NCBI GenBank assembly: GCA_003991915.1
Contig: RQTK01000161.1
Span: 150,870 to 214,869, forward strand
DNA: 64,000 bases
Reading direction: 5' to 3'
Origin: Elysia chlorotica
Lineage: Eukaryota; Mollusca; Gastropoda; Plakobranchidae
Part shown: one piece after another, positions 35,045 to 45,708 of the stretch
Position numbering within the stretch: the first letter of the stretch is position 1
Layout: every line of letters begins with the position of its first letter
Made by a program: the position numbers and the translations under genes
Notes under the pieces: model-generated
Seen by the model: only the letters and a program-made list of their open reading frames with translations
What the model was told of the DNA's origin: nothing
Databases searched by the model: none

Positions 35045-35418
35045 CAATGTTGCGACACATGATTGAACAGTCAAAACTTCCAATTAAAAGCTTAGCATGT
35101 TATAACTGGATGAATCCGTCCCCATCTCGCCCGTTTCCCCACCTTTATTGTCAAGTCCAGTTGCTCCTCCACTTCAGTTTTATGAATACCGAGTTGCTAG
35201 TTGCTACATGGCTGTAATGGTTTACCTTTGACGCTTTTGTAGACACAGTATTACTAAGCCAAAGTTAGCCGCATCCTGAAGTTCGTTACAAGCATCACCA
35301 GGCTGTCAATGTTGACACAACTGTGGACAATTGTGGCCTCCTGTTGGAAGAGGACCTCCCTTGTATGATTTATTCAAACAAGGCGTGTGTTCAAACGGAG
35401 ATACAGGAGTTGCGTTGA

Positions 35419-35720
35419 GCTGAGTTGAGTTGTTTTTTATGTCCAACACCAGCAGGGCGGATATACCATTGGGAGACAGGAACAGTTATTGTCGTGTATA
35501 TAGAAGCGTTGAGTTGGGTTGGTTGCTTAACGTCTAACGTAAGCATTTTGTAGACCATAAAAAAAATTATAGTGATCATTATGTAGGCTAAATAGTGATT
35601 ATTATATAGGCTATATATTGATCATTACGTAGGATATATAGTGGACGGGTCCCAAGACTAACGTCTGACAATTTTATGTGCTGCCATACAGAGACAGTGC
35701 GGGTAGTCACATTACACTGG
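35419..35720 (-). mobile_element. Two SINE pieces, one with internal tandem growth
   Basis: A fragment at 35419-35470, then 35512-35720. In the second, the usual TATAGGCTATATTGTGGACG is expanded into three units of TGATCATTATGTAGGCTA-like sequence (35570-35640). Confidence 0.7.
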
Positions 35721-36365
35721 CCATATGTAGAAAATTTAAAAATTATCCTGAGTTTAGATTAATACTTTCTTTTCTTCTAGTGTGATATGTTCAATGTCCT
35801 CAAGATGGAACTTAACCCAGAACATATTCTAGTCATACCAAACTGCCATCGATTCCACCAGTAGGACTTCATTATTGTGGTCTTACCGGGGATCGCACCT
35901 GCAACCTTCCTATTAGAAGGCACGCGCTCTACCCTGACACCACATCGATGCCCTAAAGGAGAGTTATAATTGTGCCCTTCACGCCGTAAGTGGGGGACGC
36001 GGTGGTCCAGGGGTAGAAACATACTCAGCTCAACTCAACTCACGCCGTACGTTGGTAGAGCTCTGAGCTGGCGAGCAGGAGATCCGAGGTCCTGTCCTAG
36101 GGTAGATGGATGTACATGGTTTGGCATTCTTTGGAAACACGCAGGGGATGTAGGACTAATCTATGTGACAACAGCTACGGGAAAAAACCGTGCCTATAAA
36201 ATAGGAGGCTATTACTGCGTGATCTAAGGCCAGAGAATGCTGTCAATTTAAGAAGTATCTCTATAGAGCATGCTAATACAGGCATCGTTGGGAAGACGAC
36301 CATGTGTGATAGAGATGAACGTACAACGTTTACGGAGGACAAAAGAAAGGTATTTTTTAGGATAA
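35721..36365. other. Intron with tRNA-like fragments
   Basis: 35855-35945 (minus) has GGTTGCAGGTGCGATCCCCG and a tRNA-like 5' part; 36035-36110 (plus) has GTTGGTAGAGCTCTGAGCTG and GATCCGAGGTCCTGTCC. Both look like degraded SINE heads. Confidence 0.45.
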
Positions 36366-36379
36366 GCCTAAGAGCGAGC

Positions 36380-36381
<2 letters not shown>

Positions 36382-36427
<46 letters not shown>

Positions 36428-36770
36428 CAGAGAGAGAGAGATCGAGAGACGGACAGCAATGACACAGAAAAGGGAGGGACAGTTCAAGTATTAGTGAGTA
36501 AAGGGACAACGAGAATAATAAATAGAAAGGAGGGAAGGGGGGATGGAAAAAGAGAGACAGACAGAGAGAGAGAGAGAGAGAGAGGGAAGGAGAAAGACGC
36601 CTGAACTATAAAATATTGTGTAATGGCTGTTTTGACTCGCTCACAGTATGGGATCTCCCAGGAAAATACAGGAGCGTTCAACCAGAGAGAAAAGAAGAAA
36701 AAGAAGAAGAAGAAGATGAAGAAAAAGACGAGGAGGAGGGGGAAGAGGAGGGGGATAGGGAGAGATAGAA
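36382..36770. repeat. GA and GAA simple repeats
   Basis: GA tracts at 36382-36440 and 36557-36592, and a GAA/AGG-rich stretch at 36688-36770. No gene. Confidence 0.9.
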
Positions 36771-37223
36771 AATTGAATTGCTTTACATCGAGTGATTGTA
36801 TGAAACCAGCTGAGAATGGAACCTTGGACCTCCAGGTCGTACGATTCGCGACTCTACGCTGATCCCCTGCCTAACAGTAGGAGAACCAGGCGCACGTTAA
36901 CAGGATTTCAGGGGGATAACCGTTCATACCTGGACTCCGTTACTTTCATAATGGTTGCCGCCCTTACAACATTTTTCACGAACTTCTACTTTGGGCTTTT
37001 ACAGTTATATAATATTTTTAGTGTGTGTGTGTGTGTTGGGTGGTTGTTGTTTGTTTGTTTGTCTGTTTGTTTTTTGTTTGTTTTTTTTGTTCGTTGTTTT
37101 GTTTGTTTTGTTTTTTTGTTTTTTGTTTTTTTGGCGGATTTTGTTTTGTTTTGGTGGTTGATGTCCTGATTCTCTAAATTGGATTTAGAATACAGGTTCG
37201 CTATTGTAAAACTATGTAAAAGC

Positions 37224-37261
<38 letters not shown>

Positions 37262-38040
37262 CATGCTTAATGCATTTTATGCACGTAATTGTAGTTTGTG
37301 TACAATAACTAACAAATATCAAAATTAAGAATTTGATTCGTTTTTTTTTTAACTTTTTAAAATTTTTATTTAGTACAATTCACACTCAACAAGCTGTCCC
37401 TTCATAATAATCATGGCTTAATCTAAACGGTCCTTCTAGTTTCGAAGTTAAAGTGCTTAGACGTTTCAAATTGAAGCAAAAAGAGGACATTAAAATAGCA
37501 TTGCTTAGGCGTCTATAACTAAAAAAGTTGGAAAAGCCCGTGACAAAGCACAACGAATTGGGGGAAAAAGATAGATACGCTGGAATGGGAAACATGTTGG
37601 TGATAGTGATTCTGGCCTCTACGTGTTAACTCGACAACGGATTTTTTTTTACCATTACCTGTACGGTGGCTAATCCATTACCTTTCCTTGACCTTGTTAT
37701 GTTATAGTTATAGTTATGTTAGCACTAAAATTATGATTTTTCGTTAGAAACGTTGATCGCAGAATAGAGCTAGCTCAGGTTGCGAGAACGGTGAGGTTAC
37801 CAGCAAGAGTTTCGCGGTGACATTCTTACTTGCTACATGTCCAAAGGAAACATGTCGAAAATAAATTTTTCCTCAGATTTAGAGGATGTAATACTATTCA
37901 AAGGTTGACTTTCGTATTTAATTAATGGGAAAATATTTTGCCAGGTCCAGCATTCTCTAAACTTGACCTACATAGATACCAGTCCACGGTGAGAAACTGC
38001 TATCGCCATATAATGTAGAATCCTTATAGCAGATGATACA
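36771..38040. other. Intron, simple T/G-rich and GA tracts
   Basis: GTTT-rich 37020-37160, GA run 37230-37257; remainder unassigned. Confidence 0.55.
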
Positions 38041-38069
38041 GAGAGAGAGAGAGATCAATAGATAGATAA

Positions 38070-38106
<37 letters not shown>

Positions 38107-38136
38107 NNNNNNNNNNNNNTATAGATAGATAGAGAG

Positions 38137-38193
<57 letters not shown>
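38041..38193. repeat. GATA and GA microsatellites with a 13-base gap
   Basis: GATA units 38058-38139 interrupted by 13 N (38107-38119), then a GA run to 38193. Confidence 0.95.
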
Positions 38194-38197
<4 letters not shown>

Positions 38198-38379
38198 TTC
38201 TATCCATAGCGACCTAGCACAAGAGAAAGTTAAGTTTGGCCCCTGATAAACAACAAACGTGATAATACCATCCGTGCTTGTCGAGTCGCTAACAAAACCT
38301 GTAAATATCTGCGGCGACTGAAACACCAGGATGCTGGGGACTAAGTGAAACAGGCCAAACCAGTATGGGATAAAGTGGC

Positions 38380-38460
38380 TCAAGCGGGATTCGAACCCAG
38401 GACTAGATGCATAGGTGTCCTATCCTTGTGCCACCAGCCACCACGCTACCCTGAATACAC
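38380..38460 (-). mobile_element. tRNA-like fragment
   Basis: The minus strand has CCTGGGTTCGAATCCCGC, a perfect B box, and an upstream GGTAGCGTGGTGGCTGGTGG. The anticodon arm does not fold well, so a SINE head is likelier than a tRNA gene. Confidence 0.5.
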
Positions 38461-38778
38461 CCAACAATGTTTGGTCGGAGAAAGCAAAGCTCTCTCTAGG
38501 TTTAACGTCTCCTAAGTCTAAAGACAGATCCTACACTGCGACAGGACACCAGAGTGGGTTACCCAGGAAATGGTCAGTCATATTATGTTGACATGGGCCG
38601 AACCAGTTGGGAGAAAACACATCCGCCAGTGCGGGGGCTCAAACCACGGACCTACTGCGAGGAGGGCAAACTGGCGCAAGTGGTTGAGTTTGTATTCCAC
38701 CTCAGCGCAGCTACAGAGAACTGGTGCCTTTTTCTTCATGGCCTTAGGCAAAAGAGCGCAAGCTCAGAGACCACTGCA

Positions 38779-38783
38779 CTAAT

Positions 38784-38818
<35 letters not shown>

Positions 38819-38943
38819 CGTCCAACGTCGACACTATTATATATGGGGGTTTATGTGCTGCCACACACGAGACAGGGCGGGGATACTATGACCCCTTGTC
38901 TGAGCCGGTCACATTATACTCACATTACAACAAACCAACCAGT
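38779..38943 (-). mobile_element. AAC microsatellite joined to a SINE body
   Basis: AAC run 38779-38818 followed directly by the minus-oriented SINE (CGTCCAACGTCGACAC, GACAGGGCGGGGATACTATG). The AAC run is where the AACC tail would be, so it probably grew from the tail. Confidence 0.7.
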
Positions 38944-39096
38944 TACAGTGGTCAAAATTGGACAAATTAATTATATGTCGATCGTGGGATTGGAACTGCA
39001 TGTGCCAGAACGTCTCGGCTCCCCAATGAAAGGTCGCCGTTCCAAAACCCATAATCAGTCAAAAATCTAGGTGTCCAGTTTCGCCCGCCACTGGTT

Positions 39097-39245
39097 GTGG
39101 TTGTTCAGTGTCAGTATAAGACAAGCGTTCAGGTCTCCCCGCAACGTCTCTGAGTGGCAGCACACACAGAAATTGTCACATGTCAGGCTTGGGGCCGTCC
39201 ATAACATTATAGTCTATGTAGCACTGAATTTTGGATGCTTGGAAA
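39097..39245 (+). mobile_element. Diverged SINE body
   Basis: Plus-oriented: CCACTGGTTGTGGTTGTTCA, GTGGCAGCACACACAGAAAT, GGCTTGGGGCCGTCCATAAC. Head and tail missing. Confidence 0.6.
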
Positions 39246-39717
39246 CAAACTCAAACCCTCCTGCCGAAAACCAAATGTTTTAAGACAAAGCACAGCGCTG
39301 CCGTGTTCCACTGAATACATGTTCACCTTTCTCTAGGCCCGCGTTTTAATGTCGTGATCAATTGGGTGGAAAATCAGATCAAGAGGGGATATATTATAAA
39401 CGCCCTACTATACGGTACACGTTTAGTGTACAACGCTACACAAATAACATTCTTGCGCAGGTCGCTTTTGGGATTGATCAAGCATTCGATTAAGTAAACC
39501 AGACACAGCTTCGCGCCAGAGGACCCAGGTCTAGAATATAAACTTTATATATAAGATATATGTGCTCTAGGGGTCGTAAGTTCAAACCTGTGATAAGCTT
39601 GCGACTCGTATTAAGATATGCGAATAAGAAGGCTTAAACCGAGTTGTAAAACTTGTAAACTAATGCGACGTTGTACTTAAGACCATAGATCTCTACACCA
39701 GAGAGCTGTTGAGTTGT

Positions 39718-39961
39718 TGTTGAGTTAGTTTAACGTCCAACATGAGCACTATATAGGCTATATTTTGGACGGGCCCCAAGACACGTCTGACAATTTTATG
39801 TGCTGCCACACACGAGTCAGGGCAAAGATGCAATGACTCATGTCTCAGCCGAACAGATTAAACTGACACAGACCCAACCAGTGGGGATTGCAATCGCCAG
39901 GGTTCGAATCCGGACCTTTTGCGTCGGAACCCGATGTTCTACCCCAGGACCACCGCGCCCC
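39718..39961 (-). mobile_element. SINE, full length
   Basis: Minus-oriented, from TGTTGAGTTAGTTTAACGTC to GGACCACCGCGCCC. The head read on the minus strand is GGGGCGCGGTGGTCCTGGGG, then GTCCGGATTCGAACCC (B box). A good reference copy, about 244 bases. Confidence 0.9.
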
Positions 39962-40098
39962 GTTCACCAGAGAGCTAAACTAATGAATAATCGCGAACAC
40001 TTCGAGAGGTTTTTACTTTGTCTAGAGTTTTATCTTCTCTCCTCAACTACGTATGGTACTTTCCTGCGGTACCAACTCTGTCTGCTTGCAATCCCACT

Positions 40099-40346
40099 CG
40101 AAGTGGCGCAGGTGGTAAAGCGTTGATCTTTGAATCGAGAGGTCTACATGTTCGGGTCTCTCTTGGCGCCTCCTAACTGGTTGGGTCAGTACGCGGTGTC
40201 AGTATGTGACCGACTGAAACAGGAGTCCTGCTATCCCCGCACTGTCTCTAACTAAGACAGCTCGTAAAATTGTCAGACTTTAATATTTTGACCCGTCCTC
40301 AACATAGAGTAGCTGCTGACGAAACCAACAAACCAACGTATATCTG
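40099..40346 (+). mobile_element. SINE with a different tRNA-like head
   Basis: Body and tail belong to the common family (TCCTAACTGGTTGGGTCAGT to TGACGAAACCAACAAACC), but the head reads GAAGTGGCGCAGGTGGTAAA and GAGAGGTCTACATGTTCGGG, unlike the GGGGCGCGGTGGTC head of the other copies. Confidence 0.7.
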
Positions 40347-40598
40347 TCAATGGAGCGTGGACACACGGCGACAGGCTACTGACACCACTGGTGCTTTGGA
40401 TGCGCATGCCTGTCCCTCCTCACATCATGTAATTATTGCATTATGCATGTACCGCCCCCAGGCCTCACGCAGATTCCCCTAGCATGACTCAGAGCACGAG
40501 AACACTCAACACACCCTCTCCTCTCATCTCCCGCACCTTCTCCTTCCTCCCCTACCTCCAGCCGCCCCTACCCCTACCCAACCACCGTGTTCCGCATC

Positions 40599-40602
<4 letters not shown>

Positions 40603-40640
<38 letters not shown>
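40603..40640. repeat. CA microsatellite
   Basis: About 19 CA units; flanks unassigned. Confidence 0.95.
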
Positions 40641-40643
<3 letters not shown>

Positions 40644-40825
40644 GTGACCTATGTCTGACAGGCAGTTGACACAACAAGAGAGATGCATCGACCCAACTTG
40701 TCAACAGGGCTAACGGTTATGTTCCTATCATTCCCCCGACCCGATCACTGAGTCCAAGTTTACCAATACACGAACTCTAGTCATTGGTGCAGGCCTTGCG
40801 AGAAGTGCAGACCGTGGTAGAGTGG

Positions 40826-40945
40826 CTAGGTAGGTTTCTTAACGTCTCACGTCAGCAGCAAGGGAACATTGAGGACGGGTCCCAAGACTAACGTCCGACA
40901 TTTAGTTGCTGGCCCACAGAGACAGTGTGGGAATATCAGAACTGC
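40826..40945 (-). mobile_element. SINE body fragment
   Basis: Minus-oriented; GGTTTCTTAACGTCTCACGT, GACGGGTCCCAAGACTAACG, GAGACAGTGTGGGAAT. Confidence 0.65.
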
Positions 40946-41092
40946 CGTCTTGATTATCTCTTCCTCTCTCCAAGCGTTCATATCCCTGCTGTGTTCTTGT
41001 AGGTTATAGAGTTTGGATCCCTGCAATTTGACCAACTAGCTTACTCCCCTCACACATCTCCCCGGTGTCTCTCTGTGTGGAGCTCTGTACCA

Positions 41093-41342
41093 TTCTCTCT
41101 CCCTCCACACACCCATCTCTGTTATCTCTCCCTCCCCCCACAATTCCATCTCTCTGTTATTCCTCCCTCCTTTCGCCGTTCCATCTCTCTGTTATCTCTC
41201 CCTCCCTCCGCCCTTCAATCTCTGTTATCACTCCCTCCCTCCGCACATCCCTCTCTCTGTTATCACACCCTCCCTCCGCCCCTCCATCTTTGTGTATTCT
41301 CTCCCTCCCTCCGCACATCCATCTCTGTTATCTATCTGTTGA
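41093..41342. repeat. CT-rich minisatellite, 29-35 base units
   Basis: Seven or eight units of the form CTCCCTCCCTCCGCACATCC followed by ATCTCTGTTATCT. The two open frames across it are Pro/Ser/Leu products of the repeat. Confidence 0.88.
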
Positions 41343-41518
41343 TCTCTACATCACCCTCGTTCTCTTGAAATGGGTGTGATTAGGGCATCCATTATAGCAT
41401 TGCCTATCGCAAATGCTGTATTTCTCCTGTCACCAACCCACGTAATAACCATAACGGCGCTTCCCTGCTCTCTAGGTCACTGAGTGACTGACTGACTGAC
41501 TGACTGACAATACGTGTT

Positions 41519-41553
<35 letters not shown>

Positions 41554-41686
41554 TACGCAAAGCCAAAGCTTGAGGCACCCTTGACTCCTTCAACCGACTC
41601 CAATTTGCAGGCACTGAACGGTCGCACTTACTATAGACCTAGTTATCTTCGGCTTTAGGAGTCAACACCGTGTCCGCCTTCACTAC

Positions 41687-41728
<42 letters not shown>

Positions 41729-42721
41729 AAGAGAGAGAGGGAGAGAGAGAGAGGGGGGAGAGGGAGAGAAAGAGAAATACAGAGAGAGACAGCGAAAGGT
41801 GGAAAGAGTGAGAGAGAGAGAGAGACAGAGAGAGAGCGTGAAGGTCTGGGTTAATGTGATGCAATTCCAAAGGAGGACGGTGCACCATACGGTGGCAGTG
41901 CCACACTATTATTTAATCATTTTCTTTTCTAATTATTATCTGAATGGCGCTAGACAGATAGCTACATCGGTAATGCTTACGCCTTAGGGTTGACAATTAG
42001 GAGGTCCCAAGTTCGAACCGAAGATGATTATGAACATATCCATCACTGTCCCCGTAAGTGGCACGTCTCAGACAGACCGCTGGCTCGCCGCTTTCTTTCA
42101 CTAACACCTACAATAACTATTACTATTTCATCTCTAGGTTTCACGAACAAGTCTCTCCACACAACTGGGGCCGGCACCAGCTGAGCTTTGTTCCTCTGAT
42201 GCACCTGACCATCAGTCTAGCACTCTACCGCCTGATCAATCTGGCGACGCAAGGTAGTAATGAACTTTGACTGCAGCTTTTTTGCCTGCGTGCGTGGGTC
42301 ATTTTTAATTTATATATTTATTCTTGTTTGTTTTTTGTGTGTGTGGGTACTGAAGAACTTTCATGGAGGTTTTATTTGGGTTTTTTGTGTTTTTTTATTT
42401 GTTTGTTTGTATCTGTCTCTGTTTTTGCACATCGTTAGGTAAGTGAGAAACACTACTGCCGTGTACTTGAAATGCAGAGTCAAGAGGGAAGCTGTTCTTG
42501 TGTGTGTGTGTGTGTGTGTATGTATGTGTGTGTGAGAGTGTATGCGTCTATTATATGTAGTTCTAGTCTTGATAAGTGCCAATTGGCCTGCATACTTTGC
42601 ATTGCATTGAGCACTACTTGAGCACTACTGAACACTGTGACGCCCCGATTAATTTTTTTACGTGCACCATCAATGTGAGCCTAGTGGAGTGCTAGCTAGA
42701 GCTTTTCGAAATTGTGTCCAA
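41343..42721. other. Intron with simple repeats
   Basis: CTGA run 41487-41508, GT run 41524-41551, GA-rich 41688-41835, GT run 42500-42533. 41995-42020 has a B-box-like CCCAAGTTCGAACCG without a clear head. No gene. Confidence 0.6.
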
Positions 42722-42895
42722 CTTCTTCCTCCACTGGTTAAGTCGGCGTCAGTAAAATAGGACATGTATATACTGTGCCCTGGTATCCCCGGACTGTATC
42801 ATACGTGGCAGCACATCAGGTTGTCAAACGTAGGTCTTGGGGCCTGACCACAAAAAAGCCTACGTTTGCTTTGAGTGTTTAGCAACCAATTCAAT
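42722..42895 (+). mobile_element. Diverged SINE body
   Basis: Plus-oriented; CCTCCACTGGTTAAGTCGGC, GGTATCCCCGGACTGTATCA, GTAGGTCTTGGGGCCTGACC. It runs tail to tail into the next copy. Confidence 0.65.
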
Positions 42896-42910
42896 CACTT
42901 GTCGAGTTGG

Positions 42911-43161
42911 GATGGGTTGGGTTGGTTTTAAAACGTCCAACAGCAGCACTACATAGGCTTTATTGTGGACGGGCCCCAAGACGGACGTCTGACAATTTTA
43001 TGTGCTGCCACACACGAGACAGGGCGGGGATACCATGACTCCTGTCTCTGCTGGTCACATTATACTGACACCGACCCAACGAGTAGGGAACGTAACAGCC
43101 AGGATTCGAACTCGGGACCTTTTGCGTCGGAAGCCGATGTTCTACCCCTGGACCACCGCCC
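42911..43161 (-). mobile_element. SINE, full length, C-run at its head
   Basis: Minus-oriented, GATGGGTTGGGTTGGTTTTA to CCCTGGACCACCGCC, followed by a C-run to 43172. Body almost consensus (GGGCCCCAAGACGGACGTCT). Confidence 0.9.
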
Positions 43162-43315
43162 CCCCCCCCCCAATCACTTGTCGGACTGAAGAGTTTGTTG
43201 CTTAGACAAATTTATTGTGTATGTGTGAGCCCAATGACGTGCTGTTTAGAGTTTGTCAGAAAACCAGAAAATACACACTCTAGAATACTTAACGTGGGAG
43301 TCACTTTTTCGCTGT

Positions 43316-43548
43316 TTGAGTTTGTTGTTTGGCGTCCATGGTCAGCACTATATGGTGGACGGGCCCCAAGACTGACGTCTGACAATTTTATGTGCTGCCA
43401 CACACGAGAAAGGGCGGGGGTACCATGACTCCTGTCTCAACCGGTCACATTAAACTGACACCGACCCAACCAGTAGGGAGCGAAATTGCCAGAGCTAGAA
43501 CCACGGACCTTTTGCGTCGGAAGCCGACGATATACTCCAGGGCCCCCC
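43316..43548 (-). mobile_element. SINE, near full length
   Basis: Minus-oriented, TTGAGTTTGTTGTTTGGCGT to AAGCCGACGATATACTCCAG. Followed at 43555-43660 by a second, decayed head side (CAGCCGATCACATTTTTCTG, ACGCTCTACCCCTTGCGCCA). Confidence 0.8.
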
Positions 43549-44049
43549 AACCTGTCTCAGCCGATCACATTTTTCTGACAATGACAAGGAGCAAATCAGT
43601 AGGGGACCACCAACGACATGTCGATTAGGAGACCGACGCTCTACCCCTTGCGCCACATTTCACGCTGCTCGCAGATCCATACCTCTATCTACTGAACTTT
43701 CTGGCGACCAAGTGCTCTTGTCCCAGCCCTGCCTGACATGCATCAAATCTGTACAGGTTGACCTGGCGAAGACCACAGACGTTGCGGTCCACACGCCGAC
43801 ACCGGGTGACATTAGCCCGCTCCTTGGCTGTGGGCTTTACGGGTTGCTCATCAACACCGTGAGACTAGGATAATATGTAGCTATGGTTGGATGCCGCTGG
43901 AGATTTCCTTAGTTACTTTTCGTCATCGTTTTGACTGTGGCCCAGTAAGCGCAAAGCCTAGGCCACATACTTGTGCAGTTCGACCCAGGTAACATCACTC
44001 GTCAGCTCTGACAACTTAACATCGCATCGATCCTTCCGTCGCATGCATT

Positions 44050-44157
44050 GATAGAGACCTTGCGATAACGGCACGATGGCAGAAGCGAAGACGGACAGGT
44101 GATGAAAACTGCACTGATGTCCAATCACAGTTCTATCCTAGCTCTGCCTCACAGTCG
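44050..44157 (+). mobile_element. MITE-like left half
   Basis: GAGACCTTGCGATAACGGCA, GAAGCGAAGACGGACAGGTG, ATGTCCAATCACAGTTCTAT; cut at the SINE. Confidence 0.58.
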
Positions 44158-44283
44158 GGGGCGCGGTGGTCGAGGGGTAGAACATCGGCTTCCGACGCAA
44201 AAGGTTCCGAGTTCGAATCCTGGCTGTTGCGTTCCCTACTGTTTGGGTCGGTGTCAGTATAATGTGACCGGCTGAGACAGGAG
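44158..44283 (+). mobile_element. SINE, 5' half only
   Basis: GGGGGCGCGGTGGTCGAGGG, B box GAGTTCGAATCC, then GGGTCGGTGTCAGTATAATG to GCTGAGACAGGAG, where unrelated sequence begins; the same unrelated sequence lies beyond the MITE right half in copy 2 (45308). Confidence 0.85.
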
Positions 44284-44825
44284 GTGTGGTACAACGCCCT
44301 GGCTCCAGGAACGTTACTGTTCTACTTTACGTCTCCTTAATTCTCAAGAAAGATCACTACGGAGCCCACAGTGGAATACACAGGACTTTAAACACTCCAG
44401 TCGCGTTATACACGGACATCGTACCAAACAGTAGGGGAAAAGCGCAGAGGCCTGAGTGGGGCCGATCATAAGGGTAAGGGAATGCTACCCTCCCCCTGTC
44501 CTGATTTATTTGATTAATTCTAAAACGCTGATCGCTGTCCTGTAGTCCTATAGGGTACTGTCCACACGCCGACACCGGGTGACATTAGCCCGCTCCTTGG
44601 CTGTGGGCTTTACGGGTTGCTGATCAACACCGTGAGACTAGGATAATATTATATAGCTATGGTTGGATGCTGCTGGAGATTTCCTTAGTTACTTTTCGTC
44701 ATCGTTTTGACTGTGGCCCAGTAAGCGCAAAGCCTAGGCCACATACTTGTGCAGTTCGACCCAGGTAACATCACTCGTCAGCTCTGACAACTTAACATCG
44801 CATCGATCCTTCCGTCGCATGCATT

Positions 44826-45300
44826 GATAGAGACCTTGCGATAACGGCACGATGGCAGAAGCGAAGACGGACAGGTGATGAAAACTGCACTCAACGTCGC
44901 TGGCGTCAATCACAGTTCTATCCTAGCCCTGCCTCAATGTCGGGGGGCGCGGTGGTCGAGGGGTAGAACATCGGCTTCCGACGCAAAAGGTTCCGAGTTC
45001 GAATCCTGGCTGTTGCGTTCCCTACTGGTTGGGTCGGTGTCAGTTTAATGTGATTGGCTGAGATAGGAGTCATGGTATTCCCTCCCTGTCTTGTGTGTGG
45101 CAGCACATAAAATTGTCAGACGTCTGTTTTGGGTTCCTTCCACAATATAGCCTTTATAGTGCTGTTGTTGGACGTTAAACCAACCCAACCTTCCAATCCC
45201 CTTCCTCATAGTCACAGAGCCAATGAAGCATCTTGTCTAACGGGTGCCATTGTGTCATTCGCAATCATCGAGTGGATTGCAAGGCCTGTGGTGGCTGAGA
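44826..45300 (+). mobile_element. MITE-like element interrupted by a SINE
   Basis: Left part 44826-44941 (GAGACCTTGCGATAACGGCA), right part 45191-45300 (CACAGAGCCAATGAAGCATC, GTGTCATTCGCAATCATCG, GATTGCAAGGCCTGTGGTG). CCTCA stands at both edges of the inserted SINE, possibly part of a target duplication. Confidence 0.62.
44942..45190 (+). mobile_element. SINE, full length (reference copy)
   Basis: About 249 bases: head GGGGGGCGCGGTGGTCGAGG with A box TGGTCGAGGGG and B box GAGTTCGAATCC; body TTCCCTACTGGTTGGGTCGG to GGCAGCACATAAAATTGTCA; end GTTGTTGGACGTTAAACCAA CCCAACC. The A-to-B box distance fits a RNA polymerase III internal promoter. Confidence 0.92.
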
Positions 45301-45383
45301 TGGTCAGAATAACGCCGGCTCCAGGAACGTTACTGTTCTACTTTACGTCTCCTTAATTCTCAAGAAAGATCACTACGGCGTTT

Positions 45384-45438
45384 TGTTGTTGGGTTGTGTT
45401 TAACGTCCAACAGCAGCACTATATAGGCTATATTGTGG
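45384..45438 (-). mobile_element. SINE tail fragment
   Basis: TTGTTGGGTTGTGTTTAACG, TCCAACAGCAGCACTATATA, GGCTATATTGTGGACAG; present only in block copy 2, so inserted or retained after the duplication. Confidence 0.75.
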
Positions 45439-45646
45439 ACAGAGCCCACAGTGGGATACGCAGTCTCATTATACACGGACATCGTACCAAACAGTAGGGG
45501 AAAAGCGCAGAGGCCTGAGTGGGGCCGATCATAAGGGTAAGGGAATGCTACCCTCTTCCGGTTCCGATTTATTTTTTCAATTCTAAAATGCTGATCGGTG
45601 GACTGTAGTCATGTAGGATTCCTCAGGGGAACCTAGGAAAGGTTCA

Positions 45647-45647
<1 letters not shown>

Positions 45648-45689
<42 letters not shown>

Positions 45690-45708
45690 AGAGAGAGAAA
45701 GAGAGATC
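45648..45708. repeat. GA microsatellite
   Basis: GA run with one AAAGAAGA interruption; downstream 45709-46243 unassigned. Confidence 0.92.

Larger units (their letters stand above)
43786..44500. repeat. Block duplication, copy 1
   Basis: ACACGCCGACACCGGGTGAC to the MITE-like left half and SINE, then CCAGGAACGTTACTGTTCTA and CAGTAGGGGAAAAGCGCAGA. It matches 44563-45556 with the same order but lacks about 235 bases (SINE 3' part, MITE right half) found in copy 2. Confidence 0.88.
44563..45556. repeat. Block duplication, copy 2
   Basis: Fuller version of 43786-44500. Contains the MITE-like element split by a complete SINE, then the shared tail CCAGGAACGTTACTGTTCTA and GTAGGGGAAAAGCGCAGAGG, with an extra SINE tail fragment at 45384-45438 that copy 1 lacks. 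Confidence 0.88.

Noticed and set aside
44942-45015. A tRNA gene
   Set aside because: A and B boxes are present but acceptor and anticodon stems do not pair, and the sequence continues into the repeated SINE body; the same holds for the other tRNA-like spots (25720, 32455, 36035, 38380).
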